Part shown: positions 1-8,719 of the stretch, piece after piece
How the letters are laid out: each line of letters opens with the position of its first letter
How positions within the stretch are numbered: the first letter of the stretch is position 1
NCBI RefSeq assembly: GCF_004353925.1
Contig: NZ_SMOK01000003.1
Coordinates: 62,001 to 126,000, forward strand
DNA length: 64,000 nucleotides
Reading direction: 5' to 3'
From: Pseudomonas sp. H9
GTDB taxonomy: Bacteria; Pseudomonadota; Gammaproteobacteria; Pseudomonadales; Pseudomonadaceae
Made by a program: the position numbers and the translations under genes
Notes under the pieces: model-generated
Databases searched by the model: none
Seen by the model: only the letters and a program-made list of their open reading frames with translations
Told to the model about the DNA's origin: nothing

Positions 1-670
1 CCGGCTCGCCGAGCAGTACGCCCACGGCATTCTCCAGAAACAGGTCACACGCCTTGCGCCCATCGATAGTGTGGTAGCTGCTGCGGGTTGCACCCACGCC
101 TTGCGGATCGACCAGGAACAGGCTGATACCTTCCTCGTCACGCTCGGCACCGCTGGTGCGGGCAGACACCAGGATCAAGCCGGCACTCTGCCCGCCCACC
201 ACCACTGATTTACGACCGCGCAGCGTCCAGCCCCCTTCGCAAGCGGTTGCGCAGGTCTGTACGTCGTTGAGCGCGTAATGGCTTTGTGGCTCGTCTACCG
301 CCACCGCCAGTTGCAACTGAGCACTGGCCACCTGCGGCAGCAGCTCAGCCTTTTGCTGAGCGCTGCCGAGTTGCTCGATGAGGCCGCCAGCAAAAATTAC
401 CGAGTGCAGGTAGGGCTCCAGACACAGGCCTCGGCCCAGCTCCTTCATGACCAGCAAGGTTTCCACGCCACTGCCGCCGAAGCCGCCGAACGCCTCGTTG
501 AACGGCACGGCAGTCAGGCCAAGCTCACCGAACTGCTGCCAGTGTTCCGAACTGAAGCCCTGGGTGCTCTGGCGGAAGTGCTCGCGCTGCTCAAAGCCAT
601 AGGTGTCACGCACCAGACGGGCAACGGTCTGCTGGAGCATCTGCTGCTCTTCATTAAGAGTGAAGTTCAT
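1..670 (-). CDS. acyl-CoA dehydrogenase (3' end beyond window edge)
   Basis: FAD-dependent acyl-CoA dehydrogenase, introducing an alpha-beta double bond in a CoA thioester. Only about the first 223 residues lie in the window and the frame runs off the left edge open. The protein starts MNFTLNEEQQML at 670, behind an AAGGGG-like site. It shows the N-terminal helical domain and then the middle beta domain (GRKSVVVGGQSAGLILVSAR), typical of the family. It lies 12 bases downstream of a second dehydrogenase gene, so the two are almost certainly co-transcribed. They may form a heteromeric enzyme, as in pimeloyl-CoA or steroid side-chain dehydrogenases; that part is inference. Substrate unknown. Confidence 0.85.
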   Translation of the reverse strand, partial: MNFTLNEEQQMLQQTVARLVRDTYGFEQREHFRQSTQGFSSEHWQQFGELGLTAVPFNEAFGGFGGSGVETLLVMKELGRGLCLEPYLHSVIFAGGLIEQLGSAQQKAELLPQVASAQLQLAVAVDEPQSHYALNDVQTCATACEGGWTLRGRKSVVVGGQSAGLILVSARTSGAERDEEGISLFLVDPQGVGATRSSYHTIDGRKACDLFLENAVGVLLGEP

Positions 671-682
671 GGTTCTGGCCCC

Positions 683-1879
683 TTACAGTTCGAGAACGGT
701 CTTGGCGATGATGTTTTTCTGGATTTCGTTAGAGCCGCCGAACACCGACGATTTGCGCATATCCAAGTACTGGGTGGTGGCCGTGCTGGTGTAGTCGGTG
801 TGAAGCAACGCCTCGACGCTGTCATAACCCAGCTCATCTTCGAGGAACGCCATGCTGTAAGGGCCTACCGCCTTGCTCATCAAATAAGTGATGGCCTGGC
901 GAATTTCCGTACCGCGGATCTTCAGCATCGAGCTTTCTCCACCCGACGCGGCACCGCCGACTGCCGCCGACAAGGCGCGCAGATTGCACATTTCCAACGC
1001 CATCAGCTGGATCTCGACATCGGCGATCTGTGCACGGAACTGCGCGTCTTCAAGCAGCGGTTTACCTTCACGCAGTTCCTGGCTGGCAATCTGCTTGAGC
1101 CGCGTCAACTTCGCCTTGCACTCGCCGATGCCAGCAAGCGCGGTTCGTTCGTGGGTCAGCAAATACTTGGCACACGTCCAGCCTTCGTTCTCGCCGCCTA
1201 CCAGGTTTTCCACCGGCACCCGCACGTTGTCGAAGAACACTTCATTGACCGAATGTTGACCATCGAGGGTAATGATCGGGCGCACGGTGATGCCCGGCGT
1301 GTTCATGTCGATCAGCAGGAAGCTGATGCCACGTTGCGGCTTGGCTTGAGGATCGGTACGTACCAGGCAGAAGATCCAGTTGGCATACTGCACGTAGGAG
1401 GTCCAGGTCTTCTGACCATTGACCACATAGTGATCCCCCTCGCGTACCGCCCGTGTTTTAACGGCAGCCAAGTCGGAACCCGCACCCGGTTCAGAGTAAC
1501 CCTGGGCCCACCAGTCTTCGCAGTTGAGGATACGCGGTAGAAAACGTGCTTTCTGCACCTCGGTCCCGAACTTGATCAACACCGGCGCCAGCATCTTCAC
1601 CCCGAACGCAACCACCCTTGGAGCACCTGCGATCGCGCACTCATCCTCGAAAATGAGCTTCTGCACCGGCGACCAGCCCGCACCACCGTACTCGACCGGC
1701 CAACTGGGTGCCAGCCAGCCCCGCTCGCTGAGCAGGCGCATCCACACGTTATAGTCTTCGTTGTTGAAGTACTTGCCATTGCGTCCGCGCTCAACGATTG
1801 CCGGCGGGAGCTTGTCGCGCAGGAAGCCCCGCACTTCCTCGCGAAAGGCCAGATCTTCAGGGGTGAAATGAATGTTCAT
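683..1879 (-). CDS. acyl-CoA dehydrogenase (PimC-like large subunit)
   Basis: A 398-residue acyl-CoA dehydrogenase of normal family length. Visible features are the N-terminal helical domain (PEDLAFREEVRGFLRDKLP), the middle-domain signature around residues 128-137 (GYSEPGAGSD), and a C-terminal helical domain ending FGGSNEIQKNIIAKTVLEL, which matches the conserved FAD-domain end. Overall it resembles pimeloyl-CoA dehydrogenase large subunits, although such subgroups are hard to separate by eye. It is the first gene of a pair with the partial dehydrogenase at the left edge, which suggests a two-subunit enzyme for a dicarboxyl- or branched-chain-CoA. No transporter or CoA ligase is visible here to identify the substrate. 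Confidence 0.85.
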   Translation of the reverse strand: MNIHFTPEDLAFREEVRGFLRDKLPPAIVERGRNGKYFNNEDYNVWMRLLSERGWLAPSWPVEYGGAGWSPVQKLIFEDECAIAGAPRVVAFGVKMLAPVLIKFGTEVQKARFLPRILNCEDWWAQGYSEPGAGSDLAAVKTRAVREGDHYVVNGQKTWTSYVQYANWIFCLVRTDPQAKPQRGISFLLIDMNTPGITVRPIITLDGQHSVNEVFFDNVRVPVENLVGGENEGWTCAKYLLTHERTALAGIGECKAKLTRLKQIASQELREGKPLLEDAQFRAQIADVEIQLMALEMCNLRALSAAVGGAASGGESSMLKIRGTEIRQAITYLMSKAVGPYSMAFLEDELGYDSVEALLHTDYTSTATTQYLDMRKSSVFGGSNEIQKNIIAKTVLEL

Positions 1880-2001
1880 CGAAGCAATCCCTGTGGTTTC
1901 TTATTGATTCGGCGTGTTCAACTTTCCCCGCCGAAACTATCAACCCAGGACGCTCGAATGACATCCCCCGAGACGGGGGGTGAGTTGGTTTTCTGCCGCA
2001 G

Positions 2002-2072
2002 GTAGGAGCGGGCTTGACCCGCGATGCGATATGACAGACAGACCGCAGTCGCGGGGCAAGCCCGCTCCTACC
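2002..2072. repeat. Pseudomonas REP pair (inverted)
   Basis: Two inverted copies of the GTAGGAGCGGGCTTG element facing each other. It has one mismatch from the usual form (GACCCG for GCCCCG). It lies between the acyl-CoA dehydrogenase pair and the end of the oxidase operon. Confidence 0.9.
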
Positions 2073-2153
2073 GGGCCACTTTGCTGGTGTACCTAGGTTT
2101 GTTCTTCGGTGCCAAATTGGCTTGAGCCTCTAACAGCACCGCGCTCATTGAAC

Positions 2154-2495
2154 TCACTGCAGCGCCCGAGGTGTCAGTGCCTTTGGCCAGTTTCTATCTG
2201 AAAACCCCTCCAGGCAAAGGGTAAAGTCGTGTTCAATCCAACACACATAACACCCACCCGTTGCCAGTAAGGGATCGCTGATTTTCTTGCTGATTTCCCT
2301 TGAGCTGCCAACCGTTCCACTCGGCAATTTGCAGTTAATGATTGAATAAAAACCTACCGTGGTGAGCTCACGCGCTTGCACCACGAAGTTTTCGATATCA
2401 ACGCATAGCTTCGCCAGACCAGGCTCATCATCAAACAAGTATTTCAACGCTTGAAGTTCGACCTCTTCAAGCCGCACCCCCACTTCAACACTCAC
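2154..2495 (-). CDS. hypothetical protein, last gene of oxidase operon
   Basis: A 113-residue protein I do not recognise. It begins with GTG at 2495, which overlaps the TGA stop of the upstream binding-protein gene by four bases (GTGA), so it is translationally coupled to that gene. There is no signal peptide or membrane segment. The N-terminus is acidic and helical (VEVGVRLEEVELQALKYL), the middle has a KLPSGTVGSSREISKKI stretch, and two cysteines frame the segment GGCYVCWIEHD. Its position as the sixth gene of the operon suggests an accessory role, but nothing in the sequence names a function. Confidence 0.6.
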   Translation of the reverse strand: MSVEVGVRLEEVELQALKYLFDDEPGLAKLCVDIENFVVQARELTTVGFYSIINCKLPSGTVGSSREISKKISDPLLATGGCYVCWIEHDFTLCLEGFSDRNWPKALTPRALQ

Positions 2496-3277
2496 GGATT
2501 ACCCGAGATATCATACTGAAAATATTTCTTCCGAATCGCGTCATAAGTGCCGTCGTCATGAATGGCTTGCAATGCCTGATTCAACTCACTGGCCAGGGGA
2601 TCTTTCTTGCGTACAGCAATACCCGCACCGGTGCCAAAATATTTCTCTTCGGTAAAAGGTTCGCCTACAAAGTGATAGTCTGAACCGCCTGCGACTTTAA
2701 ACAGCCCCTCTTCAATGGCAACCGAGCCCGCCAATGCTGCATCGAGTCGCCCGGACAGGAGATCCAGAAAGACTTCGTTCTGGCTGCCGTACTTGACGAT
2801 CTGCGCGCCCGAAGAGGCGAAGCGCTCCGTGGCGTAACGGTCGAAATTGGTGGCGCGCTGCACACCGATGCGCTTTCCTGCCAAATCGCCAGGTACGTTG
2901 CCGATGCCACTGTCTTTACGGGTAACAACCCGAGCAGGCAGACGGTAATAGCTGGAGGTGAAATCGACCGATTTCAAACGCTCTTCGGTAATGGAAACCG
3001 ACGAGATGGCGGCATCTATTTTTCGAACTTTCAGTGATGGAATCAAACCATCAAACTCGATTTCGATCCACTTGCACTTCGCCTGAAGCTTGGCGCACAA
3101 CGCTTCGCCAATATCATAATCAAAGCCCACCAACTGGTTGTCAGGGGTTTTATAGGCAAACGGCGGATACGCGGCTTCAACACCAATACGAAGCGTACGT
3201 TCACTGGCCTGCACATGACTGAACAGTGCAACCGCAGACATCAATGCCAGCGCTGAAAATCCAGACTTCAATTTCAT
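2492..3277 (-). CDS. periplasmic amino-acid-binding protein (ArgT/HisJ/opine-binding type)
   Basis: Solute-binding protein of an ABC importer, 261 residues with a Sec signal peptide ending near residue 24 (LFSHVQA-SERTLRIG). The mature protein shows the SBP_bac_3 pattern: GVEAAYPPFAYKTPDNQLVGFDYDIGEAL, then a VDFTSSYYRLPAR segment, and GKRIGVQRATNFDRY. These match the lysine/arginine/ornithine, histidine and octopine/nopaline group. It is in an operon with an FAD oxidase and RidA, so the ligand is probably the amino acid, imino acid or opine that the oxidase uses. No permease or ATPase gene is nearby, so it must share membrane components encoded elsewhere. Confidence 0.9.
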   Translation of the reverse strand: MKLKSGFSALALMSAVALFSHVQASERTLRIGVEAAYPPFAYKTPDNQLVGFDYDIGEALCAKLQAKCKWIEIEFDGLIPSLKVRKIDAAISSVSITEERLKSVDFTSSYYRLPARVVTRKDSGIGNVPGDLAGKRIGVQRATNFDRYATERFASSGAQIVKYGSQNEVFLDLLSGRLDAALAGSVAIEEGLFKVAGGSDYHFVGEPFTEEKYFGTGAGIAVRKKDPLASELNQALQAIHDDGTYDAIRKKYFQYDISGNP

Positions 3278-3340
3278 ACATTGCTCCAGAAGTAGTTATT
3301 GTTAGCAGCAAGATTAAAAATTGGAATGCATTGACTCTGT

Positions 3341-3694
3341 TTACTGAGCCGCAACGGCGACAAGTTCGATGCGGATGTTCTCGTCATCAAACGAAACGCC
3401 AGCCGTTGCACGCGCGGGTTCGGCTTCAGGAGCAACCCACTGGCTCCACTCGCTGTTCATCCCGTCGAAATCGCCAACCATGTCTTTCAGCCAGATTTGT
3501 ACATTCAGCAGTCGGGATTTCGACGTCCCGGCTTTTTCCAGAAGCTCGTCCAGGCGTGCCAACACTTGCCGGGTCTGCCCTGCAATGTCTTCATTGAAAT
3601 CCGTCGCGACAATCCCGCTCAGCCACACCAGGCCATTGTGAGTGACAGCCCTGCTCAGGCGCGGGGTTCTTTCCAGACGTTCGATTTTGCTCAT
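3341..3694 (-). CDS. RidA family enamine/imine deaminase
   Basis: A 117-residue YjgF/YER057c/UK114 protein. RidA proteins hydrolyse reactive enamines and imines released by PLP enzymes or by amino-acid oxidases. Visible family features are the SRAVTHNGLVWLSGIVA strand pair, the KAGTSKSRLLNVQIWLKDM helix-strand unit and a late ARATAGVSF strand. A CAGGAG site precedes the start. It lies 12 bases after the FAD/NAD dehydrogenase gene. The context fits well: the upstream oxidase would produce an imine, and this enzyme would hydrolyse it to the ketoacid and ammonia. Confidence 0.9.
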   Translation of the reverse strand: MSKIERLERTPRLSRAVTHNGLVWLSGIVATDFNEDIAGQTRQVLARLDELLEKAGTSKSRLLNVQIWLKDMVGDFDGMNSEWSQWVAPEAEPARATAGVSFDDENIRIELVAVAAQ

Positions 3695-3706
3695 GACAAC
3701 TCCTGA

Positions 3707-5095
3707 TCAGCCAAGGGTGGTTTCACTGGCCAGTTGACCGAGGGTCACTGGCTTGATCGGCGGCCGAATGCGGTAGTAGCCGACACTCGCCACCGGCACA
3801 TTGCGTTGCTCGGCAATCACTTGCGTCACCGTCAGGCCACAGAGCCGACCTTGACAGGGCCCCATGCCGCAGCGGCCAAATGCTTTGGTTTGATTCGGTC
3901 CCTGACACCCCAGGTCGACATAGCGGCGCACGTCGCCAGCCGTCACTTCCTCGCAGCGACAGACAATGACCTCGTCGGCAGGAATGCGTGTTTGCGCAAG
4001 GGGTCGGTACATCGCATCAATCAATGGCCGCGCAGCCAGATGACGTTTCAAGGCTTTCATCAACGGACGTGCCTGGCGCTTGAATTGATCGCCATCGATG
4101 CGCTGCAACTGATGCACGACGGCGAGTGCAGCCAGTCGCCCCTGCACCGACGCCGCCCCAGCACCTGCAATGGCACCGCCATCACCGGCGATGAACACAC
4201 CGGGCAGGCTGGTTTCGCCCCACGCATCGCGCGTGGCCTGCCAACACAATTGTGCGTCGTTCCACTGGTGGTCCAAACGCAAAGACCAACTGATCTGTGT
4301 GTTAGGCACCACGCCTTGGTGAAGCAGAATCAGCGGCGCAGCAATGCGCTGCTCGCCTTCGGCACTCACAAACGACAACGCTTCAGCCTGTGCTTGCCCT
4401 TCAACCCGCAGTGAGTGTGCGCCGCGATAATGTTTGACGCCGGCACGACGCAGGGTGTTGAGCAGCGCCAGCCCTTTGCCCAAGTCGCGCCAGCCTTTTA
4501 GTGCACGCGGCACGTGAGCCCAGGCGCGCAGCATATCGGCGGTTGTCGAGGTGTCGACCAACGCTGCCACCTTGGCGCCGGCATTGAGGTACTGAACCGC
4601 AAGCAGATACAGCAGAGGCCCACAGCCGGCCAACAGCACCGGTTGAGCCGGCACCAGCGCAGCGTTTTTAATCAGGATCTGCCCCGCCCCGGCCGTCATC
4701 ACGCCGGGCAATGTCCAGCCCGGAACAGGCATAGGTCGCTCATAAGCCCCGGTAGCAATCAGCAAGCGGCGAGGTTTGATCACGTAGGCCTGGCCATCGC
4801 GCAAATAGTGGGTTTGCTTTTCCTCATCAATCAACCAGACCGAGGTGCCACAGAGGTAGCGTGCGCCCGATGCCAGAAACGCATCGACCAGGCGCAAGCC
4901 GCTCTGATAGTCAGGCCCAAGCACCGCGCGCTGTGCCGCATCGGCGTGCTGCACGTTGCGGTAGATCTGACCACCCGGTGCAGGTTGCTCATCGAGCACC
5001 GTCACCGACAGCCCCTTGCCCGTCGCTTCCACGGCCGCACTCATCCCGGCAGGACCGGCGCCAATGATCAACAGGTCGACGGTTTCAACACGCAT
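3707..5095 (-). CDS. FAD/NAD(P)-dependent oxidoreductase, alpha subunit of opine-oxidase-like complex
   Basis: About 462 residues from the ATG at 5095, chosen over an upstream frame because MRVETVDLLIIGAGPAGMSA starts directly before the FAD-binding beta-alpha-beta fold. A second GxGxxG-type fold follows (PVLLAGCGPLLYLLAVQ). The C-terminus holds a BFD-like iron-sulfur domain (CRCEEV, then GRCGMGPCQGRLC), as in SoxA-alpha, octopine/nopaline oxidase subunit A, HcnB and D-hydroxyproline dehydrogenase. It overlaps the 2Fe-2S gene upstream by about 11 bases. It probably transfers electrons between the DAO-type subunit and an acceptor. The exact substrate cannot be read from the sequence. Confidence 0.85.
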   Translation of the reverse strand: MRVETVDLLIIGAGPAGMSAAVEATGKGLSVTVLDEQPAPGGQIYRNVQHADAAQRAVLGPDYQSGLRLVDAFLASGARYLCGTSVWLIDEEKQTHYLRDGQAYVIKPRRLLIATGAYERPMPVPGWTLPGVMTAGAGQILIKNAALVPAQPVLLAGCGPLLYLLAVQYLNAGAKVAALVDTSTTADMLRAWAHVPRALKGWRDLGKGLALLNTLRRAGVKHYRGAHSLRVEGQAQAEALSFVSAEGEQRIAAPLILLHQGVVPNTQISWSLRLDHQWNDAQLCWQATRDAWGETSLPGVFIAGDGGAIAGAGAASVQGRLAALAVVHQLQRIDGDQFKRQARPLMKALKRHLAARPLIDAMYRPLAQTRIPADEVIVCRCEEVTAGDVRRYVDLGCQGPNQTKAFGRCGMGPCQGRLCGLTVTQVIAEQRNVPVASVGYYRIRPPIKPVTLGQLASETTLG

Positions 5096-5426
5096 CAAAG
5101 CGGCCTCCACTCGTTGCACAGGGCGCCACAGCACGCGCACCGTGCTGGCTCATGACACGCATGCCGTTGCGAACGGTGATCAGGCAGGCCTGACAATTTG
5201 GCACCCCATCCACCTCGACCAGGCATTCGAAACACACCCCCATCAGGCAATACGGCGCACGCGAGCTGCCACTGACCGGCGTGCGCCGGCAACTTCTGAC
5301 ACCACTGTGCAGCAGTGCAGCCGCCAACGAGACGCCAACAGGTACCGACAAACGCTGCCCATCAAACTCGATGACACTCATCCCCTGCTCGCATGGCAGC
5401 TGGGTAAAAAGGCTTTCAGCTGACAT
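5085..5426 (-). CDS. 2Fe-2S ferredoxin-like small subunit of opine-oxidase-like complex
   Basis: A 113-residue plant-type 2Fe-2S protein. The cluster motif is YCLMGVCFECLVEVDGVPNC, with C-x4-C-x2-C and a later cysteine (CQAC). This small subunit occurs in three-component dehydrogenases such as HcnA and the octopine/nopaline oxidase family. I place the start at 5426 (MSAESL), overlapping the end of the upstream oxidase gene by 11 bases. MSVIEFDG, 15 residues later, is an alternative. It sits between the DAO-type and FAD/NAD subunits in tight overlapping order, consistent with a stoichiometric complex. Confidence 0.85.
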   Translation of the reverse strand: MSAESLFTQLPCEQGMSVIEFDGQRLSVPVGVSLAAALLHSGVRSCRRTPVSGSSRAPYCLMGVCFECLVEVDGVPNCQACLITVRNGMRVMSQHGARAVAPCATSGGRFDAC

Positions 5427-6540
5427 GCACGACGTCCTCTGCAGGGGAAAAGCGACTGAGCGAGAACGCATTGACTTGCGCAAGGTGCTCGCTCCCGGCA
5501 ATCCAGTGAGCTAGTTTCAAGGCATGGGCTGCCGCCAGCGTCACGCCACTGTGGCAGGCGACCACGAAGCAACCCGGCGCATTGCTCAGCGCTTCGTAGA
5601 TCGGCGCGCCATCAGGACTGAGCACGCGCAACGCACCCCAGGCGCGGACCAGCCGCACATGCTCGAGCAACGGAAAACATGTCACTGCCCGCGCGGCAAT
5701 CTGGGCCATGACCGAGGCGCTGGTGCGATCATCGAGCCCCACACGCTCGGCCGAGTCCCCCAATTGCACGGTGCCCTCATCCGTCTGACGGACATAGGTG
5801 GTCGGGTAATGAAGAAAGGGTTGCAGCCGTTCGGTAATCAAGATCTGACCACGGCTCGACTCAACCGGCACGTGGTGCCCAAGCATGGCGCCGAGCGACT
5901 TGTTGCCCAGCCCGGCCGCCAGCACTAAACGTGCGCTCATGACATGGCCCTGATTCGTGACAAGCGTGTAGCCAGTCGCGCTCTGGCGTATGTCTGTGAC
6001 CGTGCGCCCATTGAGGATTTGTACGCCCCGGCGCTTGCACGCTGCGTGCAAGGCATGGAGAAGTTTCAGGGGGTTAACGTGGCCATCCATTGGCGAATAG
6101 CACGCACCGACCACGCCTGCCCCAACCCCCGGCAGGCGCTTTCTCAGCGCATCGCCCTCAAGCACTTCGAAGGGGTAGTCGCCATCCTGGGCGTCCTTGA
6201 TCACGCGCAGCATATGCACTTCATCCGCCAGTTCCGAAGCGGACAGGCACAATTGGAAACCGCCCGGTTGCTTGAGATGAACCTCGATACCCGTGTCGGC
6301 CAGCAACAGGGCCGCCAGTTCCGGCCACAACGCCACGGACGCACGGGTCCAGCGGGTGTAAGGCGCCATTTTGTAGCCTTTGCCCTGAACCCAGAGCAAC
6401 CCGAAGTTGCCCCGCGACGCCCTGAACGCCGTGTCGCCTTCATCCAGTACCTGAACGCTCAGGCCCTGCCTGGAAAGGCCGTAGGCGATGGCCATACCTA
6501 CAAGGCCAGCGCCGACAACAGTGAAATCACATTTCTGCAT
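5416..6540 (-). CDS. DAO-type FAD-dependent oxidoreductase, catalytic subunit of opine-oxidase-like complex
   Basis: About 374 residues from the ATG at 6540 (MQKCDFTVVGAGLVGMAIAY), which sits directly before the FAD-binding fold; an earlier in-frame ATG at 6570 adds ten unlikely residues. The fold ends in the FAD-contact segment APGCFVVACHSGVTLAAAHA. The DadA/DAO superfamily oxidises C-N bonds of amino acids, imino acids or opines to imines. It is the first gene of the operon with the 2Fe-2S and FAD/NAD subunits, RidA and a periplasmic binding protein, and faces a LysR gene. This fits inducible use of an opine-like or D-amino/imino acid. Confidence 0.85.
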   Translation of the reverse strand: MQKCDFTVVGAGLVGMAIAYGLSRQGLSVQVLDEGDTAFRASRGNFGLLWVQGKGYKMAPYTRWTRASVALWPELAALLLADTGIEVHLKQPGGFQLCLSASELADEVHMLRVIKDAQDGDYPFEVLEGDALRKRLPGVGAGVVGACYSPMDGHVNPLKLLHALHAACKRRGVQILNGRTVTDIRQSATGYTLVTNQGHVMSARLVLAAGLGNKSLGAMLGHHVPVESSRGQILITERLQPFLHYPTTYVRQTDEGTVQLGDSAERVGLDDRTSASVMAQIAARAVTCFPLLEHVRLVRAWGALRVLSPDGAPIYEALSNAPGCFVVACHSGVTLAAAHALKLAHWIAGSEHLAQVNAFSLSRFSPAEDVVHVS

Positions 6541-6608
6541 AATGCCTGTTTCCTCAGTTTTCGAGCGCACATGGGCTTGCAGTGGCTGAAAAGCGGGACC
6601 GAAGATTG

Positions 6609-6646
6609 TTTTTCAGATGCTAGGGCGCTTATGCTTCGCTGAAAAA
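6609..6646. promoter_or_regulatory. inverted repeat in the oxidase/LysR divergent promoter
   Basis: Perfect 8-base arms TTTTTCAG and CTGAAAAA, separated by 22 bases, lie between the divergent starts of the oxidase operon (6540) and the LysR gene (6693). This is where LysR proteins normally bind. The assignment as operator is inference from position. Confidence 0.4.
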
Positions 6647-6692
6647 TGCTTTATTTTTGGTGGGCCATGTCTTTTTGTTATGGAGTCGATGA

Positions 6693-7592
6693 GTGAACCT
6701 TCGCCAGCTGGAAGCCTTTCGTGCGGTGATGCAGGGCCAGACCGTGACACGGGCGGCAGAGATGCTGCACATCTCGCAGCCCGCCGCCACGCGACTGATC
6801 CTGTCACTGGAAGAAAACATTGGCTTCGCCCTGTTCGAACGCAGCAAAGGCCGCTTGCAACCCACGCCAGAAGCCTTGGTGCTGTATGAGGAAGTACAGC
6901 GTTCGCTGCTCGGTGTTGAGCGCATCGCACGCACCGCGCGCGAGATCGGCAACCTCACCCGTGGCTCACTGCAGATTGCATGCGTGCCGGCCTTGGGCCT
7001 GTCGTTCATGCCACGCGCCATCAATGCGTTTTTGCAAACCCATGAACAGGCGCAAGTCAGCCTGGTGGTGCAGTCTTCACGCGAAGTCGTAGATGCCATC
7101 GTCGGCGAGCGCTGCGATGTGGGCTTCATCGCCCAGCCAAATGCCTACGCCAGCCCGTGGGGTGAAAAGCTCATCACCTCTTACTTGCTGTGCGCGCTGC
7201 CGGCATCGCATCGACTGGCTGGCAAAGCGCTGATCGTGCCAGAGGACCTGCAAGGCGAAGCGTTCATCTCATTCCCGCAAACCGTGGCGTCCCGGCAACA
7301 CATCGACGCCATCTTTGCCGCTCATGGCGTAGAGCGGCAGTTGAATGTGGAAACGCAGCTGTCCATGGCAATGTGCAAGTTTGTCGAGCAAGGTGCAGGG
7401 GTTGCCTTGGTGGATGTCATCAGTGCTCAGGAATACCAAGGTCAAGGCATCGCCTTCCGGCGCTTTGAACCCGCCATTGAAATGGACTTCGCCCTGTTGC
7501 TGCCGCCGCAGAAGAAAATCTCGAAATTCCATGAAAGTTTTGTGCAGCACATCAGGGCATTCGCGGCAGACGAAACCCGCATCCACTGGTGA
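6693..7592 (+). CDS. LysR-family regulator of the adjacent oxidase operon
   Basis: A 299-residue LysR-type transcriptional regulator. The N-terminal winged HTH is clear (MNLRQLEAFRAVMQGQTVTR, then AEMLHISQPAATRLILSLEE), followed by a periplasmic-binding-like effector domain. The start is GTG at 6693 with GGAG seven bases upstream. It is divergent from the oxidase/RidA/binding-protein operon, the standard LysR arrangement, so it probably activates that operon when the substrate is present. OccR and NocR, the regulators of octopine and nopaline genes, belong to the same family. No cofactor-specific feature is visible. Confidence 0.88.
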   Translation: MNLRQLEAFRAVMQGQTVTRAAEMLHISQPAATRLILSLEENIGFALFERSKGRLQPTPEALVLYEEVQRSLLGVERIARTAREIGNLTRGSLQIACVPALGLSFMPRAINAFLQTHEQAQVSLVVQSSREVVDAIVGERCDVGFIAQPNAYASPWGEKLITSYLLCALPASHRLAGKALIVPEDLQGEAFISFPQTVASRQHIDAIFAAHGVERQLNVETQLSMAMCKFVEQGAGVALVDVISAQEYQGQGIAFRRFEPAIEMDFALLLPPQKKISKFHESFVQHIRAFAADETRIHW

Positions 7593-7614
7593 GCAGCGCA
7601 GGATTGAAGGCCCA

Positions 7615-7683
7615 GTGGGAGCGGGCTTGCCCCGCGATTAGCTGCCGCTTCGCGCCAGATCGCGGGGCAAGTCCCGCTCCCAC
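7615..7683. repeat. Pseudomonas REP pair (inverted)
   Basis: Inverted GTGGGAGCGGGCTTG/CCCGCTCCCAC arms between two convergent LysR genes. The right arm has one base change (GTCCCGCT). Confidence 0.9.
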
Positions 7684-7732
7684 CGAGGGGTGGCCTCATG
7701 GCCAGCGCTCATGTCGGGGCTGAGCCGAGCGG

Positions 7733-8668
7733 CTACTGCGACAAGCAGCTAACCAACTGACGTCCATGCGTGCTCAGGGATTCCCACCCTTTGATACACA
7801 GCCGCAGCTCAAGCGTCGCCCAAGGCTCTTCCAGCAACACCATTCGCACGGGCAGTTCCTGCTCCATGCGCAACGCCGTGGTTTCCGGCAGCATGGCGAT
7901 GCCGGCACGTTGGGCCACCAGTTGCGCGATGGCTTCGAAGCTCGGTGCGCGCACGCGTATCTGCAAGGGCATGGCCAGTTTCATCGCTCGCTCTTCCACA
8001 AAGCGTTGCATGGCCCGTTCAGCTGGCATGCCAATGAAAGGGAAACCCAAGGCATCGCGCAGGCGCGTGTGCTCCTGTTCTGCCAACGGATGCCCGGTCG
8101 GCACCAGCATCACCAGGCGTTCACTGCGAAACGGTAGCGACAACACACCGTCGCTGATGACGCTACCGTCATACACGCCAATTTCGCATTCGCCGGTGAG
8201 CACCGCGCGCATGACACCTGTGCTGCGGTACTCCGTGAGTTGCAAGTCCACTTCTGGATAATCGGCCAGAAACGCGCCAAGCACAGCCGGCAACAAGCTG
8301 CTGGAGGTTACCGTGGTAGCGGCCAGACGCAGGGTGATCCGCCGTTGGCCCGTCAATTCTTTGAGGGTGTCTTGCATCTTCTGTGCTTCACCCAGCACGT
8401 TACTGGCCGCTTCCAGCACCAGGCGGCCAGCGGGTGTCAGTTGCATGCCGCCAGCGTTGCGGGTGAACACCGCGACGCCGCAGCGTTCCTCGAACAAGCG
8501 CAGGCGCGTGCTGGCGGCGGAGACGGCCACCGGGATGCTGGCGGCCGCTTTGCTCAGGCTGCCGGAGGTGGCAATGGCGACCAGCAGACGTAAATCGGAG
8601 AGGTCGAAGTGCACAGGGCTTTCTCTTTTGGCGAAGGCTACGTTCTGATAAATGCGATTCTGCGCCAT
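7733..8668 (-). CDS. LysR-family regulator
   Basis: A 311-residue LysR protein. The HTH reads FDLSDLRLLVAIATSGSLSK followed by AAASIPVAVSAASTRLRLFE, and the rest is a substrate-binding domain. The start at 8668 has GAAGG five bases upstream; a GTG at 8614, immediately before the HTH, is a credible alternative. It is divergent from an EamA-type exporter gene with only about 50 bases between starts, so it likely controls that exporter and itself. The effector is unknown. Confidence 0.85.
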   Translation of the reverse strand: MAQNRIYQNVAFAKRESPVHFDLSDLRLLVAIATSGSLSKAAASIPVAVSAASTRLRLFEERCGVAVFTRNAGGMQLTPAGRLVLEAASNVLGEAQKMQDTLKELTGQRRITLRLAATTVTSSSLLPAVLGAFLADYPEVDLQLTEYRSTGVMRAVLTGECEIGVYDGSVISDGVLSLPFRSERLVMLVPTGHPLAEQEHTRLRDALGFPFIGMPAERAMQRFVEERAMKLAMPLQIRVRAPSFEAIAQLVAQRAGIAMLPETTALRMEQELPVRMVLLEEPWATLELRLCIKGWESLSTHGRQLVSCLSQ

Positions 8669-8719
8669 TGGCCTTCACTTTAGAATAATGCTCACCTGTT
8701 CTTCTCTGTTGAGCCGCTG

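Noticed and set aside
278..1540. 420-residue open frame antisense to the acyl-CoA dehydrogenases
   Set aside because: Antisense shadow of two clear dehydrogenase genes in high-GC DNA; composition is His/Arg/Leu-rich and no domain is visible.
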